Shown piece after piece: positions 1 through 11,209 of a DNA stretch of 64,000 nucleotides (the first letter of the stretch is position 1; every line of letters starts with the position of its first letter). Made by a program: the position numbers and the translations under genes. Source of the stretch: Symbiodinium natans. Lineage: Eukaryota > Sar > Dinophyceae > Suessiales > Symbiodiniaceae. The stretch spans positions 281,501 through 345,500 of the forward strand of contig CAJNDS010002294.1 in NCBI GenBank assembly GCA_905221605.1, written 5' to 3'. The notes under the pieces are model-generated. The model did not search any database and was not told the DNA's origin. It worked only from the letters and a program-made list of their open reading frames with translations.

Positions 1-893
1 GGTATTTCATGGGGATGACCTTCATGAACTACAAGGCTGTTCGGAAACTCAGCCTCCGCCAAACTCGTCGCTTTGGCCTCGAGAAGTCGAGTTGCTGAGG
101 GCCCGACGAATCAGCCCTGGATCGAGATCCGGTCTTGGCCTCATCCGACTACGCTGTGCAACGTTGCGCATGCGGGTATCGATGCATCTGAGTCTTATGT
201 GGCATGGCCGTCATTGCCTGAGGCACCCTGGGAAGCTTCGCTGGTCCCAGGGATGTGCAGTCCTACGCCTCAAGGTGCGGTGACGGCGCGGCAGAGAGGC
301 AGAGATAACGTGATGTGCGTCATCCTTGTTTTCAGGTGACTCTGCCTGAGACCATCCGCGGTGCACAAGATGTTGATGTCCTGCCCTTTCTCTCCTCTGT
401 TGTCATGGACATTCATGAGTCTTGTTTGCCAAGTACATGGCTGTGTCACAGTCCCGTGCCACAAGTGCCCAAGCCGCACGCATGTGAAATTTTGAAAGCG
501 AGCAAATGGTGTGAAAGCTGATCCAAATAGAGCCGTGTTCCACTAAAGAAATCATGATGCCATCTTTCATCCTTTCTCATCTCCCCAGTGGAATGCATCG
601 GCAAATGCCTGCAGCAAGTACTTCGAACAGAGCTGCCGTGCTCGGGGCTTGGATCTGCTTTGGAGGAGATGTCAACTGTCAACTGCTCAAAACGTCTGTC
701 CATGTCTCGGAGCATCGTGTAAGTCTACGTCTCATACTCGAGGCGGACGTGCCGGATCCTCGGCCATCTGAGAGGTGGGCAGGTGCTGGCCTGCACATGC
801 AGCTCCTTGTCAGAGAACCCCCTGACCATTTGCCGCTGTGAAGGCGTGTTGGGCTTATGAACATTGCCTCACGAAAGCGACGGAACACATGAG
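1..893. other. Non-genic stretch
   Basis: I see no convincing coding exon here. The open frames overlap one another on both strands and none reads like a folded domain. It lies immediately upstream of the ankyrin gene and may be its 5' intron or intergenic DNA. Confidence 0.4.
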
Positions 894-1690
894 GCGCTGT
901 GTCGTGGAACCAGAACCTCCTGCGCGCTGCGAAAGAAGGCAGCGTGCGCGGCTGCGAAGAAGCCCTGAAGGGTGGTGCTGATGTCAATTGGAAGGACGAG
1001 GCCTAGCTTGCAGCTCAAGAGTGTAAGTGCAAGGCCATGGACACGAGAAGCATGCTCAACGTTGCCGACTGGCGTGTCTCTCGTTCGGAGGATTTCTTTG
1101 ACTACACGGCCCTTCATTTGGCAGCGGCTGCTGGTCATGTTGAGATATGCCGCCTTCTGCGGAAGCATGGAGCTGTACCCTGGCAAATGTTCACTGCACA
1201 AGCAAATGTTCACTGCACGCATAAGGACATAACAGCGACAGAAAACAAGAACATTATATTGCATTGTGCTGGGAGGGGCTATCATTTCCAACATTCTTAA
1301 AAGGTTGGCAGAGCCTTGAGGCAATTGACCCTCGGTCTACCAGTGGCGAGACACCACTAATCATGGCTGCTCGAGCTCAAAAGTCCTTGGAGCTCTGCGA
1401 CTTCCTCGTCAGTGAGGGTGCTGATTTGGAGGCTCCTGCTGCTCGCATTTCATGTCGCGCCAATGTTGCTTTTTATTGACCTTGTGTGGTATGCATGGAT
1501 GAGGCCAAGACAAATTACAAGAAGAATGCCCGGAGATTGCAAGGGTTTCGGTTTGAGGATTTGTGAGCAAGACAGCATCTTTACAAAGTGACACGTTAGA
1601 GTTTGGAGTGAGGAGCGCCAAAGAGTATTTGGACGAGTACTACAAAGAAATGGGAGCGCCAATCAACTGCGGTCTCGGAAGCTCTTGAGG
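894..1690 (+). CDS. Ankyrin-repeat protein, multi-exon (partial)
   Basis: Consecutive exon frames spell ankyrin repeats, which are protein-protein interaction modules. Exon 1 (about 894-994) reads LLRAAKEGS and ends GADVNWK. Exon 2 (1091-1174) reads DYTALHLAAAAGHVEICRLL. Exon 3 (from 1312) reads GETPLIMAARAQKS followed by FLVSEGADLEA. Joining 994 to 1091 (GA-AG intron, 96 bases) and 1174 to 1312 (GT-AG intron, 137 bases) keeps the frame and the 33-residue repeat spacing. A possible last exon near 1616-1688 reads AKEYLDEYYKEMGAPIN and stops at TGA. The N-terminus is unresolved, because frame 2 has a stop just before 894. Ankyrin identity is secure. The specific partner or function cannot be told. 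Confidence 0.85.
995..1090 (+). other. GA-AG intron in ankyrin gene
   Basis: The inferred intron starts with GA after AAG (donor AAG|GACGAG) and ends GGAG|GATTTC. The similar AGGA sequence occurs at both borders. Removing it restores a canonical ankyrin helix-turn-helix. Non-GT donors are known in dinoflagellates. Confidence 0.6.
1175..1311 (+). other. GT-AG intron in ankyrin gene, with internal 17-base duplication
   Basis: The intron begins GTACCC and ends GGCAG, and its removal joins HGA to SLEAIDP in frame. It holds two exact copies of GCAAATGTTCACTGCAC at 1183-1199 and 1202-1218. Confidence 0.65.
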
Positions 1691-3065
1691 CCAAGAGAAG
1701 CAGAGCTGTTTCAAGGTTTCACTGCTTCGAAGAGGTGCGAGGAGGGGAAGCGAAGGTTTGGCCCTTCAAGTGAGAGGCGACAAAAGATCCAAGTCGATTC
1801 CATGGTGGCCGTGAGCCAGAAAAAAGGAGTTCCCACGCACAGCTTTTAGTTTCCGTTCTGCCAGTGTCCATGAACCTGCGCTGCTTTTGTATCATCACGT
1901 GGGAATTTGGTTTCCATGCACTTGCTTGCAAGTCGCAAGCGTGCTGAGGTAGAGCTGACTGCCAGCAGCCTGCGAATAGGCCGAAGACATCCTGCCATTC
2001 GCGCAACGTTGTTCATCCCATCCCTTCTCCGAATCTGCTCGGTTCACCTTCCTCGTTCAAGGTACCGTGGGCGACACGGATCCGATCATTGAGGGCAAGT
2101 TCGATCGCAAGGTGCGCCGGTAGACGTAGACTTGCCAGTTAGACCTGAGTACATGCTTCAGTTACACCTGTGTAGCCACTCTTAAGCTCACTTCCGGTGC
2201 CTGGTCATCATCATGGGTCTGGGAATAGGTTGTGGCGTCTGCCAAAAAACACAATCAAATCAATCAGACGCCAGCAGGTGGATCCGAACGGTGAAAATTA
2301 TTCTTGGACACCAGCTCAGCACCGATCGAGCATGTGTTGTGAGGCCATTTCGAAGCAGCATGGCTCAGGTTCCTCATCCCAGAGGAAGTCCCACCCATCA
2401 TGGAGCTGACGTTGGACAAGGTGCCTGCATGAAAATCCATCCCCTCAAGGTGCTGTGCCTGGAGCATGTCGCGAGCAAAGCCTTTTGCTTCGCCTGCGAA
2501 GCTCGACATGGAGAGCATCATGAGCCCAGTGCCCCCAGCTGCTGTGGCTAATCGCCTACATCAGCAAGATGGCCGACTCTCCACGGTGCCAATATGGCGG
2601 GAGCATCATGAGGATCAGCTGTGCCCTATAGCTAGCAGCTAGCTGCCCACTATGCCAAGATGGAGCATCAATTGTGCCTCCCCTAGCGGCGCACATGTGT
2701 GTGCAGCCTGTGCAGCTTTGCCCCAGCTGTGGCCAACCGTGGCTGAATTGTCTGCAAGCGGCAAGCTGCAGGAAGAGTTGAGATAGATATTGGTCTTTTT
2801 TGAGAGACTCGAAAAAACTGGCAAAGCAGGGTAAAGTGCCGTATGCCGTTGGGGGGGGGGGGCTTGGCATCTTGTTTTGACCCCCAGACAGGACGCCTCG
2901 GAGGTGTACCAGACCTACAGCTATGGCACCTTGCTGTGGCCACGGTTATTCAACGACGACATACCGTTAGGCACACTGCCGATTTTGTAGCCGCTGGAGC
3001 AGCTTCTCCAAGAGTGTGGAAAGCATAGTTGAATTAGATTTGGCTGCATCGGAACTGCAGGAGAA
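1691..3065. other. Mostly non-genic; weak exon candidate and poly-G run
   Basis: A short plus-strand frame at 2373-2432 reads EEVPPIMELTLDKV and could be an exon, but there is nothing to anchor it. A run of 12 G occurs at 2851-2862. Otherwise I see only overlapping short frames. Confidence 0.35.
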
Positions 3066-3562
3066 GGCTTGTTTGAGGCAGACTTGACAGATCTGCCGGC
3101 ACCTCTGGACAAGCCCGAGCTTGAAGCTACTACCTGGCAACTACCCGGGACCCGGGTAACTGCCCAGGCCCCCGCACTTACTTCAGAAGTTTCAGGAGGA
3201 GCAGGCGCGCCGTTTGATGCATTTGAGCGATCCCGTATCTTGCAGAGTGCCGGTGCGTCTGTAGACACGGCAGGAGAAATCGGACCAAAAGTCACGAGAG
3301 GAAAAGCAACGAAGGCAGATGATGACGGAGGCTCCAGCGGCTCAGCACGTGCTCTGAAACCTTGGCCGCGCGTGTGGAGCTGGTCAAACCTTTCAGGAAG
3401 AGGTCGCTGAGGAGACTGCCAGGCCAGCAGGGGAGACTTTTGCTCCAGTGGCGGCAGGCCTTTAAGGCTTGAGCTGTGCGGGCCGTGCGCAGGCTGTGGA
3501 ATGACGAGTTTGCCAGACATGGCATCCCACATCGCGTGGATTCGATGGAGGACTTTTTTGAG
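3066..3562 (+). CDS. Unidentified exons
   Basis: Two plus-strand stretches look coding. The first (3069-3410) is an acidic, low-complexity frame containing DLTDLPAPLDKPELEATT. The second, about 3474-3561, reads AVRAVRRLWNDEFARHG and then PHRVDSMEDFFE, and ends at a good donor (GAG|GTATGC). The second is the stronger because it combines amphipathic composition with a splice site. Long minus-strand frames across the same region (2921-3532 and 3292-3894) are judged shadows. No family is recognised. Confidence 0.45.
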
Positions 3563-4689
3563 GTATGCGTTTGGTAAGCACCTGATTGCTGAGGGGCCGA
3601 GGGGGTTGGTTCTCCAAAGCTGGCAGGACAGGCGGCTTGAGAGCTTTCAGAAGTGAAGAAAAACCTGAAGCAACAGCCTGTAGCACCTCCTACATTGAGG
3701 GATCCGCGGACGCCTTGAAGCTCCAGGAGCCCGCTTGCATCACTAGCACCTTCCGTAGCCAACGCTGCCCTGAGCCGCGTGGAAGTTAAGCTCCGAGAAA
3801 CCCCTGGCCACTCTCCTTTATCGGGGAGCTCTCGCATGCTCGCCATGTTTCTGAGACGTGCAGCGACTTGGAAGTCGTGCGCTATTGGACTCAAAAACTA
3901 GCCATCTGCACCATCATCATGGAATCCCGTGGTTTTGCTGGGAAATGGGGAAGTTAGCCCTCGGCATCCATGCATTGGGATTCAGCGGAACACGGAAGAT
4001 CTGGAGCGTGATGGATTGTTTGGCTTGCAATTCTGGTGCAGTGGCTTGTGGGGGGCGCCAGCACGCAGTCGTGACATATTGAGCTTTGTTTGTGCCATCG
4101 TCCTGCCACCCGCGCATGGGTGTTTCCATGATTTTTTTTTATGATTTGCTACACTCTTGAAAGCAATGGATCATTCTAGAGATGCGGCCGAATGTGCTGA
4201 CTTGCCGAAGTTGAAACGTGAAGTCGGCATGCGCCTGCAGCATATTGCTTCTCAGCAATAGTGCACCAGCACCTCGCATAAGCTAGAGAGCACACAGGTG
4301 TCATCTCGACCAGTGCAACATTTGTGGCAGCTCCAGGTTAAGACGCTCATCACTTAACAGAGGCTTGTTAAGCTTGATGCCCGACAGAAGGCTCGGTTAA
4401 GGTTTGCTCCAGTGTACGCAGCCAGTAGATATGCTTCGCATGCTCTGCCTTTGAAGCAACTGCTGCTCAAAGTCCCCTCCCCCAAAATCTGCGAAAGCAA
4501 GACAGCACTACCTGATGTAGAATGGGCAGTAGTGGGAGTGTTAGTTAAGGCTTGTTAAGCACATGGGATGTGCCATGGAGCTTTCCTTGCAGCAGTTGCG
4601 GCCATCAAGCAGCATTCCTCGAGGTCCACCATGGCCAAGGCCAGGGAAAATAGGCTCCTCACAAAAGTCTGACGAATTGCAGATGCTTG
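3563..4689. other. Non-genic stretch
   Basis: I see no supported exon. The DNA around 4140-4560 is less GC-rich and rich in stops in all frames. Confidence 0.4.
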
Positions 4690-5040
4690 CAGTTCACGAA
4701 TTGCAGGTGCATCTTTTCCCCTCTTTGCCCAGGCCGCTGCAAAGATTCAGCTGCACGGGCTGCGGTCGCTCGCCTCGGTACACGGCTCCAAAGTGCCGGA
4801 CAGCACTGCGGAGCCGCAGAAGAACACGGCCGAGAACGGCTCAGAGAGTTCAACAAAGAGGTTCAACTTTGCAGCTGTTTCCTGGTCCCCGGGCACAGCG
4901 CAAGCCGTGCCAGGCAAGCTACGAAAGTTCGAGAACTTCTCGTAGACAGGGGTTTCTCCGTTCATGCTGCTCCAGTGGTGCAGGTACGGGCACATTGGAT
5001 AGCGAGCCGACAGGCGAGAAAGTCGTAGAGGATCCCAGCT
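4690..5040 (+). CDS. Unidentified exon
   Basis: A frame from about 4915 reads ATKVRELLVDRGFSVHAAPV and is followed by a possible GT donor (CAG|GTACGG, near 4981). An overlapping frame from 4732 reads AAAKIQLHGLRSLASVHGSK. Only one can be real at each point, and I cannot choose the upstream one. No family is recognised. Just downstream, at 5092-5119, lies a small CGCTTCTC tandem repeat. Confidence 0.3.
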
Positions 5041-5120
5041 CAGCGAGAACAAAGAGAGATCGAGCACGATGCTTAGTCTCACCAGAAAGGGGGCTTCTCC
5101 GCTTCTCCGCTTCTCCGCTG

Positions 5121-6129
5121 AGTCTGGAGACCGTGACTCCGTGACTTGAGAGGTCTCGGAACAGGAGATCTCCTACTCGATCGTCATCGCAGGATTTGCC
5201 AGGCCACCATTATAACTTCATACTCCAGCTGTTATATACATTTGATTTTAAACTCTTTTGTTTTGAATCAATTTTAAAACCATACATGTACATACCGGTG
5301 CAGCTCGAGCATTCCATGAGCTGGTTACAGTCACAGTGACATGCCTTCTTGTAGAAAAGTCACTTTCTCCATTGAGCAGATCCGTTTGCATTAAACGGAG
5401 CTGTTTGCATGATGCCTTGCAGCAGTACTGCTTGCAAAGTCTTTCGACTCTGTGCTTGGAAGGCGAGGGCGACCAAACGTTGCGGCAATGTTTTTGGAGG
5501 CTTGAGGGTCTTGCAAAGAGCTCTGGTTGAAGTAAACGAGTTTATGCTAGAAGAACGAAGCAAACAGCCAGCTAGACATAGATAGTTGTATGCGCTTGTA
5601 CACGCCGCCTTGGCAGCCGGGCCGGGACGTACTTACGCCTTGCGGACACCTCGGAGACTCCAGCCGCGCGGTCGGGCAGCAGGTCCGGAAAGCGACCACG
5701 GGTTGAGGCCAAAATTGGCCGGAGGCAGCCGACTCGCCAACCTGAAACTTTGAACCAGCATCGTCAACAAGCTCGGGGGACGTACAGGCTTGTTGGAGGA
5801 CCTCTGAAGCCTTGCTTGCGATTAGCAGCGAGGGCTTGCAGTGTCGGCAGGCTGATCTTTGGTGTTGTTGTTGTTGTCTGTGCTTGGTGTGCTTGGTGGG
5901 AGCTGCCAAAATTCCAGAAAACCGCCCAGCGACACGAGCTCTTGTATGCGCGAGGGGTTCTAGGGGTCCGACAGGGGGCCAGAGGTCCCAGGAGGACCTC
6001 GGTACCACTGGCAGAAGGCTGTGCGGTACCGGCCCGGATTGCAGTGAAGAGATGGGCAGGGGGAAGAAGACCAGTTCTTGGTCTTGTCGTTCTAGGCGCT
6101 TCTCGGTCGGCCGAGGCGAATAGGCAGTT
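5121..6129. other. Largely non-coding, upstream of PPR gene 1
   Basis: The stretch 5200-5300 is AT-richer than its surroundings. Long frames at 5547-6318 exist on both strands but do not resemble any domain. No promoter motif can be identified; dinoflagellate promoters generally lack a TATA box. Confidence 0.3.
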
Positions 6130-7472
6130 CTTCTCATACACGAGCAGTTTGCAGCCGCTTGTGCTGCAGGCCATGGTCGAGCATGGTATCTCGCCAAATG
6201 TCTTCGTCTTCAATGGCGCGCATGTAGGGCTAAATTTGCTAAAGTGGCTGAAGAATGCTGCGCTGGTCGTGGTTGCATGGCTTTCAACAACATCGCGGTT
6301 TCGCATGCCAGCTGTCATCGCCGCGTTCGCCGGACATGCGGATGTGGCTGAAGCAGCGAGTTGGCTTCGCCAGAGACTTACGTGCTAGTCGTTCACTGTT
6401 TTTCAGTCGGTCTGTCGTTGAAGTAAGGAAGAATGAAAGAACACGCGCGGAGCTTGGGATCTGGGCAGTGTTCTTGTATTGGATGTCATGGCTTTGCTGC
6501 TCGTGAAAGCTCATAAGCAAGGGGGTTCAGCCCAATGTCATGACCATCACTTCCCTCATCGATGCTTGCGCCAAGGCAGATGAAGATAACCACTGCCACT
6601 GTAAGGGCATGAGGTTCGTCTTCTTTGATCGTTTGCAACGTCAGGCCGGCGAAGCCGCTGAGGCAGTGAGGCCTCAAATCTGCATCAAGAAGCTTTCATT
6701 TTGTGGCTGCACAGCGAAGGTGGTTCCGAGTCATAGATGAGATGGGTTTGCGGCCCAATGCCGTGCCTTTCCCAGCCCGTCGGCATGCTGCAGTCTGCTG
6801 CAGCACCCTTACCGGAACTTCGTAAGGTATCCTACAACGCCGTCATCAATGCCTTCGCAAGGTGCCGTTGAAGTTGAAGTTGCTACAATTAGATTGAAAG
6901 CTGTTGAGTTCTGATGACTTATTTTTGCTGCAGGCGAGGTGACTGCTTTGGTGCCATGGACTGGCTTGAGCGCATGCAGCACGACGTGGAGCCCGACCAG
7001 GCTGACACATGCTACAGCCGAATGACGGCATGAGGACTCGACATCGGGAGAGAGAGAGAGGGATATAGGTACCGGACACTCCTCAAAAGGTTCAGTTGGG
7101 AAAGATCACGGAGAGTGACGGAACACGCCATGTCGTAAGTGTCTTGTTCAATCTGGTTCATGGTTCTCTCCTCACGGTTTCCCTCTCATTCTGGCTCTCG
7201 CCCCACGGTGTCCTTCATGCTGGTGGCCCTCCCCCCCTCACTCGCCGCCTTCGAGATGGCCCTCGTATGACGGCCCTATCCCTCACCTAGTTTGCCACTG
7301 TCGCAGAGGTCTCCTACAACTCAGTGCTCCACAGCTGCGCGCTCTCCAGGGAGCCCAGAGCAAAGGAGGCACACACCACTGATTTGTTCGGGGGATTCTT
7401 GGGTTGGATTGCGCAAGAGCAGTCTTGCATGCGAGAGGCTGAGCAGATCTTCAAACGCATGAGGCTGGATTA
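6130..7472 (+). CDS. Pentatricopeptide-repeat (PPR) protein, gene 1
   Basis: Successive exons carry PPR motifs of about 35 residues, which form helix pairs that bind single-stranded RNA base by base, usually in organelles. Visible pieces are MVEHGISPNVFVFN (near 6172), VIAAFAGHADVAEAASWLR (near 6311), KGVQPNVMTITSLIDACAK (6519-6575), AGEAAEA (6645 on), VIDEMGLRPNA (to 6762), VSYNAVINAFAR (6827-6861), GDCFGAMDWLERMQHDVEPD (from 6934) and VSYNSVLHSCALSREP (from about 7310). The last ends REAEQIFKRMRLD and a TAA at 7470-7472. Three introns can be placed: 6576-6644 (GC-AG), 6763-6826 (GT-AG) and 6862-6933 (GT-AG). Each removal gives an uninterrupted PPR. The N-terminus and any transit peptide were not found. 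Target RNA is unknown. Confidence 0.85.
6576..6644 (+). other. GC-AG intron, 69 bases, in PPR gene 1
   Basis: The donor is AAG|GCAGAT and the acceptor CAG|GCCGGC. AGGC is present at both borders. Splicing gives DACAKAGEAAEA, a normal PPR helix. Confidence 0.6.
6763..6826 (+). other. GT-AG intron, 64 bases, in PPR gene 1
   Basis: The donor is GCC|GTGCCT and the acceptor TAAG|GTATCC. Splicing joins LRPNA to VSYNAVINAFA in frame, exactly as the PPR consensus expects. Confidence 0.7.
6862..6933 (+). other. GT-AG intron, 72 bases, in PPR gene 1
   Basis: The donor is GCAAG|GTGCCG and the acceptor GCTGCAG|GCGAGG. Splicing joins INAFAR to RGDCFGAMDWL. Confidence 0.7.
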
Positions 7473-8179
7473 ACACTCCTTGATTCACTGGCGATCACTG
7501 GCGATCACTGGCATGACCTGGCTAGTTCGCGGAGTGTCCCGCCGAATGCTGTGACACTCGGCTCTCTGGCGCAAGCTGTCGGCAGAGATCGCAGGACCGC
7601 GCCCTTGAGATGTCTCACGAGCAGTGGTGGTATGTAGCTTGGGTATGATAGCCGTTTGGAGTTGAAAGGTAGGGTCGATGATCCGTGCCCGACCTCCTCG
7701 GTGTTTGGGGCCTTCGAAAAGCGTAAACACCCATGGTTTTTTACGATGCGATGCGTTCACGTGGGCTGCCCCCTTCGCCCTGAACCCACGCTCAGCGCAC
7801 CCGCAGTTCATGGCTACTGCCAGTGCATGCCAGTGCCGCAGACCCCAGTGAGAGGGGCTCGTGTTGATCGCCTGAAGCTGCCACAGCATCTGTCAATGTA
7901 GGTCATTAGCAAATTGCGCACAGCAAAGTTGCAGCTGCAGTCAGAGAAGACATGCAGATGGGATGCGGTGCAGCAACAGGGGGCCCGGGTGTGCGGGGCT
8001 GTGCCGAGGGTGGCGGGGGCAGTGGGAGCGGTGGGAGTGTGGAGTATTTATGTTGTTTGAATGAAGGCAGCAGGGGCCTTAAAACCTACAAGGGGAGCCG
8101 GCGTGTGTGGAGGCGACTGCACTGGAGGGTGGTTGGTGTCGGCGAGAGCGGTGGTGAGGCCGGTGAGGCTGGTGGGGGG
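7473..8179. other. Intergenic stretch between PPR gene 1 and next exons
   Basis: Short direct repeats of GCGATCACTG occur at 7490-7511. G-rich low-complexity sequence lies at 7979-8040. I see no exon that I can defend. Confidence 0.35.
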
Positions 8180-8592
8180 TGGAACATGCAGCCGTGAATT
8201 TCACTGGAAAGAAGCAAAGGAAGTGTGTAAGCAGTGATCGTCCAGATGTTGCCAAGGGGCTACAAGTGTTTTTGTTGCTGCGGAAGTTGGCTCTGATTCC
8301 AGCCCTTTGCCGAGCTGTGGCCCGTCTGAAAAGCAGATTGCGGGATGAACCGCGTAGTAGTTTCCTACCGGTGCTCAACGGGATACCAGCAGAGAAGATG
8401 TGCTCGATCATGTGGCTAGAGTGAATGATGTCCAAGAACGCCAGGAATAACCTCTGTGCGGAACTGCAAATTGACGTGGCAAAAGTGCCCGTCTTACAGC
8501 AGTCAGCCGAGTGGCAAGATGATCAACTCAGAAGTCCGGCGGATGAGTTGGGATGGGATAATAGCCATAGTCCGCGCAGAGCCCGCAGCTGA
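8180..8592 (+). CDS. Unidentified exons, including a 55-codon ORF
   Basis: The frame at 8180-8424 includes LLLRKLALIPALCRAVARLK, an amphipathic and basic stretch. A second frame from ATG 8425 to TGA 8590-8592 encodes 55 residues, including CAELQIDVAKVPVLQQSAEW. An overlapping frame just upstream reads REDVLDHVARVNDVQERQE. These probably belong to one spliced gene, since the frames change within a few bases of each other, but borders are not resolved. No family is recognised. Confidence 0.35.
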
Positions 8593-9320
8593 GGTCTTGC
8601 AAAGCACCGGCAAGCGCACGCATCGCAAAGCCCCTCGCATTGACCGGATTGTTTTGCATCATTTCAGAGCCCGAGATGTCCTAGGTCAAACCTCTCGGTC
8701 TCCAAAGATGAGATGCGGCAGACATGTTGATGCCCGATTGCTTTCGAAAGCAGACCATGCATTGACCATTTCTGCAGTGCATGCTGCGTTTTGTATCGTT
8801 TTGCATAGCGCCTGCATGCTGTACCTCCAGTCCGCAAGCAATTCAACATCAAGTGATCAGCTTACCGACTGCCTGACAGGCCTGACTGACTGGCTAGGTC
8901 CTGCTAGCACGTGCCAGCGTCTTCAATCTTGCAGCAGCATCTTGGACCATGAGTCTCTGTAGCCAAGATTTCTCGCTGCTTGTTCTACCTTTATCTATCT
9001 GTAATATACCACATAGAACACACAAAGCAAATGTCCTTGAGAACTACACGCCATGGGAGTTTCGACCTCGAACCTGCAAGGACTCGGACACGCAAATTCC
9101 CAACCTTGGAGCCTCAGCAGGGACCGCCGTTTCGTGGCAGGACCATGGTTCTTCCCGGAGAGTGCCCAAATTGTGGTCGTGCCCGGTGACCTACAGCGAA
9201 ACATTGGCTGAGCGGGCCTACATGGGGGGGTCATCACATGTAGCTCAAGGTGATGATGTCTTCAAAATATGATGGTATCATAATGTGGATTCACAGCTGC
9301 GCCTGAGGGTGTGCACGTAC
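8593..9320. other. No clear gene
   Basis: Open frames occur on both strands (for example 8949-9272 plus and 8995-9237 minus), but none has convincing composition or splice borders. Confidence 0.3.
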
Positions 9321-9321
9321 G

Positions 9322-9428
9322 TGCGCATCTGTGCATCTGTGCATCTGTGCATCTGTGCATCTGTGCACCTGTGCATCTGTGCACCTGTGCAACCGTGCAT
9401 CTGTGCGTGCGTGCATGCGTGCGTGCGT
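9322..9428. repeat. TGTGCATC tandem repeat running into GTGC repeat
   Basis: About ten tandem copies of the 8-base unit TGTGCATC, with T/C substitutions, are followed by GTGCGTGC-type repeats. The tract is purine/pyrimidine alternating and could adopt Z-DNA. That last point is inference. Confidence 0.85.
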
Positions 9429-9490
9429 CCATGAGTGCGTGAGTGCGTATATCAGGTTGAACGACGCGCGGAACATCGCGCTGCTGAACG

Positions 9491-9739
9491 GTGAGGCTTA
9501 ACAGCGTTGCTTTGCGGCAGCTGGTTGGAGATCATGCTGTGGAGGAGCTGAGTGCCCTCATCCAAGTCGAACCCCAAGACGAGCTGCACCATTTGACAAG
9601 GCAGGCACACTTATGTCATAACATTGCGGAGAAGAATTTCCTGTCATCGTATTGGGCAGGGAAAGCCCAGCCAGTTTGCCACGCGCCCGGGTGTCGAGAC
9701 ACTAAAATCAGTCATCGTCATGGAGCCCTAAACTCCTAG
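9491..9739 (+). CDS. Unidentified exon
   Basis: The plus frame reads RQLVGDHAVEELSALIQVEP, then DELHHLTRQAHLCHNIAEKN and FLSSYWAG. The composition is typical of a soluble helical protein, and the other five frames are poorer. No domain is recognised. The frame runs into telomere-like DNA at its 3' end, so the true exon probably stops before about 9670. Confidence 0.4.
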   Translation: MRLNSVALRQLVGDHAVEELSALIQVEPQDELHHLTRQAHLCHNIAEKNFLSSYWAGKAQPVCHAPGCRDTKISHRHGALNS

Positions 9740-9785
9740 GTCCTAAATCCTAAAACCCCTAAACCCCTAAAACCCAGAACCCTAG
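9738..9785 (-). repeat. Interstitial telomere-like repeat (CCCTAAA type)
   Basis: Degenerate copies of CCTAAA, CCCCTAAA and CCCTAAAA form the reverse complement of the plant/alveolate-type TTTAGGG telomere repeat. About six imperfect units are present. Confidence 0.6.
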
Positions 9786-10029
9786 CTGTTAAAAATTGTG
9801 ATTTGCATTGGACTCCGGGGCCTGGAGCTCTGGTTAGACTCAGTGTGCCTCTGCTTCTGATAGTCGAGACTAGACAGTATATCGAATCGTTGTTTAGTTT
9901 TGTCATAACCAATGGCATATCATGTTGTTAGGAAACAACATGAGGCAGCATGTGCAGCGTCCGGTTGCGCGCACGTCACGACGCCCCATTTCACTGCGCC
10001 GGGAAGTCACATGATGCATCACAAGCGTT

Positions 10030-10435
10030 AGTGTCGCCCTCACAGCCCTTCGGCTTCTGGTCCGGAATCCATGACAATCAGAGCAAGGGAGAACTTCGAG
10101 TGTGGTACATATGGGGCTCCCACCAGCATCCACGCAAGTTTTTTCAGTACAGAAACGAGACCGAGAATGCATGGCAGGAACCGGTGACGGACACAAATGG
10201 CAAAGCGATGCCCTTGATGTGGCTTCTGCATGCTTCTGCTATGGCCCTGCATGTCTGCGTTGTATCATGTATCCTCAAGTCGGGCGCTCTGTACAAACAT
10301 GAGGAGGTTCTGGACACAAGACCGAGAGGGTGCAGACTTGACCAGCTACGGCTGCTAACAGCTTTGCTGTGTTTGCAAAAACCTTCACAAGCAAGCGCAT
10401 GCAGCCAGCAGAAAGTTCGACAAAGACCCGGATGA
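10030..10435 (+). CDS. Unidentified exon
   Basis: The open frame reads PFGFWSGIHDNQSKGELRVW, then YIWGSHQHPRKFFQYRNETE and NAWQEPVTDTNGKAMPLMWL. Its aromatic- and charge-rich composition looks like real protein, and the following segment MALHVCVVSCIL is hydrophobic. No family is recognised. The frame stops at TGA 10433-10435, but the exon may end earlier, because the region beyond 10330 has poorer composition. Confidence 0.4.
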
Positions 10436-11209
10436 TCGGCTCTGCATCCTGTGCGGGCGGCGGCGGCAGACGCCCTAGCCCTCGAAAGAGCATGGCGTAG
10501 CCAAATAAAGAAATACCTGGCAGAGCACGCACTTGTGCAAAAAGACCCACGTCCTAAACCTAAGGGAAAAAACGCAAGTTAAAAGATAAAAAAGAAAGGA
10601 AGGGCAGGCAGCGCCAGCGGCCAGCGCACGACAAACAGCTATGGCTGAGGAAGTCGAGGCGAGCAGCAACTGTGCAGGGCGGCCTTAAAACCGAAAACGA
10701 ATTTGACCCCTAAGGTAACCCAATGTACAGAAGCATAGGGCGAAGAAGCGAGCTTAGCGCATAGAAGCGCCCAAGTGCGGGCAGGGGAACCCGAGGTCAG
10801 AGGCAGGTAGCATCAGCGGCCACCACGCGTGTCTACATGTGGGATCTATTGATGCTTTAAATCCAGTCCAATCAGTGCCCTGCAGCCTTAGGTCAGTGAG
10901 TCCGAACACGATCCTGGTAGTGAAATTTCACGCCATTGTGCAAGGCTTGCAGGAGCCTCTCCACGAAGTCTCACTAAGCACCAGCAGTAACAGACCAAAC
11001 AACGTCCTAGGTCCGCGCCGGTACATTGCCGCTCTGGTAGATTTTGGTAGCAGGACACAGCAAGATGCCTTGGAGACATCGTGCTCCCCCTCGATCATGT
11101 TGCCCGCGTGCGCATGGCCCAGACATGCACAAGTCAGTTTGATTTGTTGTTTTTTTGTGCAGTATCTGTATCAGTTTAGATTCAGGTGTGCAGGCAGTCT
11201 GTATCAAGT

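Noticed and set aside
3753-3775. TCCGTAGCCA, resembling the 5' part of the dinoflagellate spliced leader
   Set aside because: It matches only the first ten bases and the rest diverges. It is not beside an intronless gene or a recognisable start.
2921-3894. Minus-strand frames of 203 and 200 codons
   Set aside because: They are low-complexity Ser/Pro/Leu sequence antisense to plus-strand pieces with better composition and a splice donor. Long antisense frames are common in GC-rich coding DNA.
9322-9428. CRISPR-like array
   Set aside because: The 8-base unit repeats without spacers, so it is a simple tandem repeat in a eukaryotic sequence.
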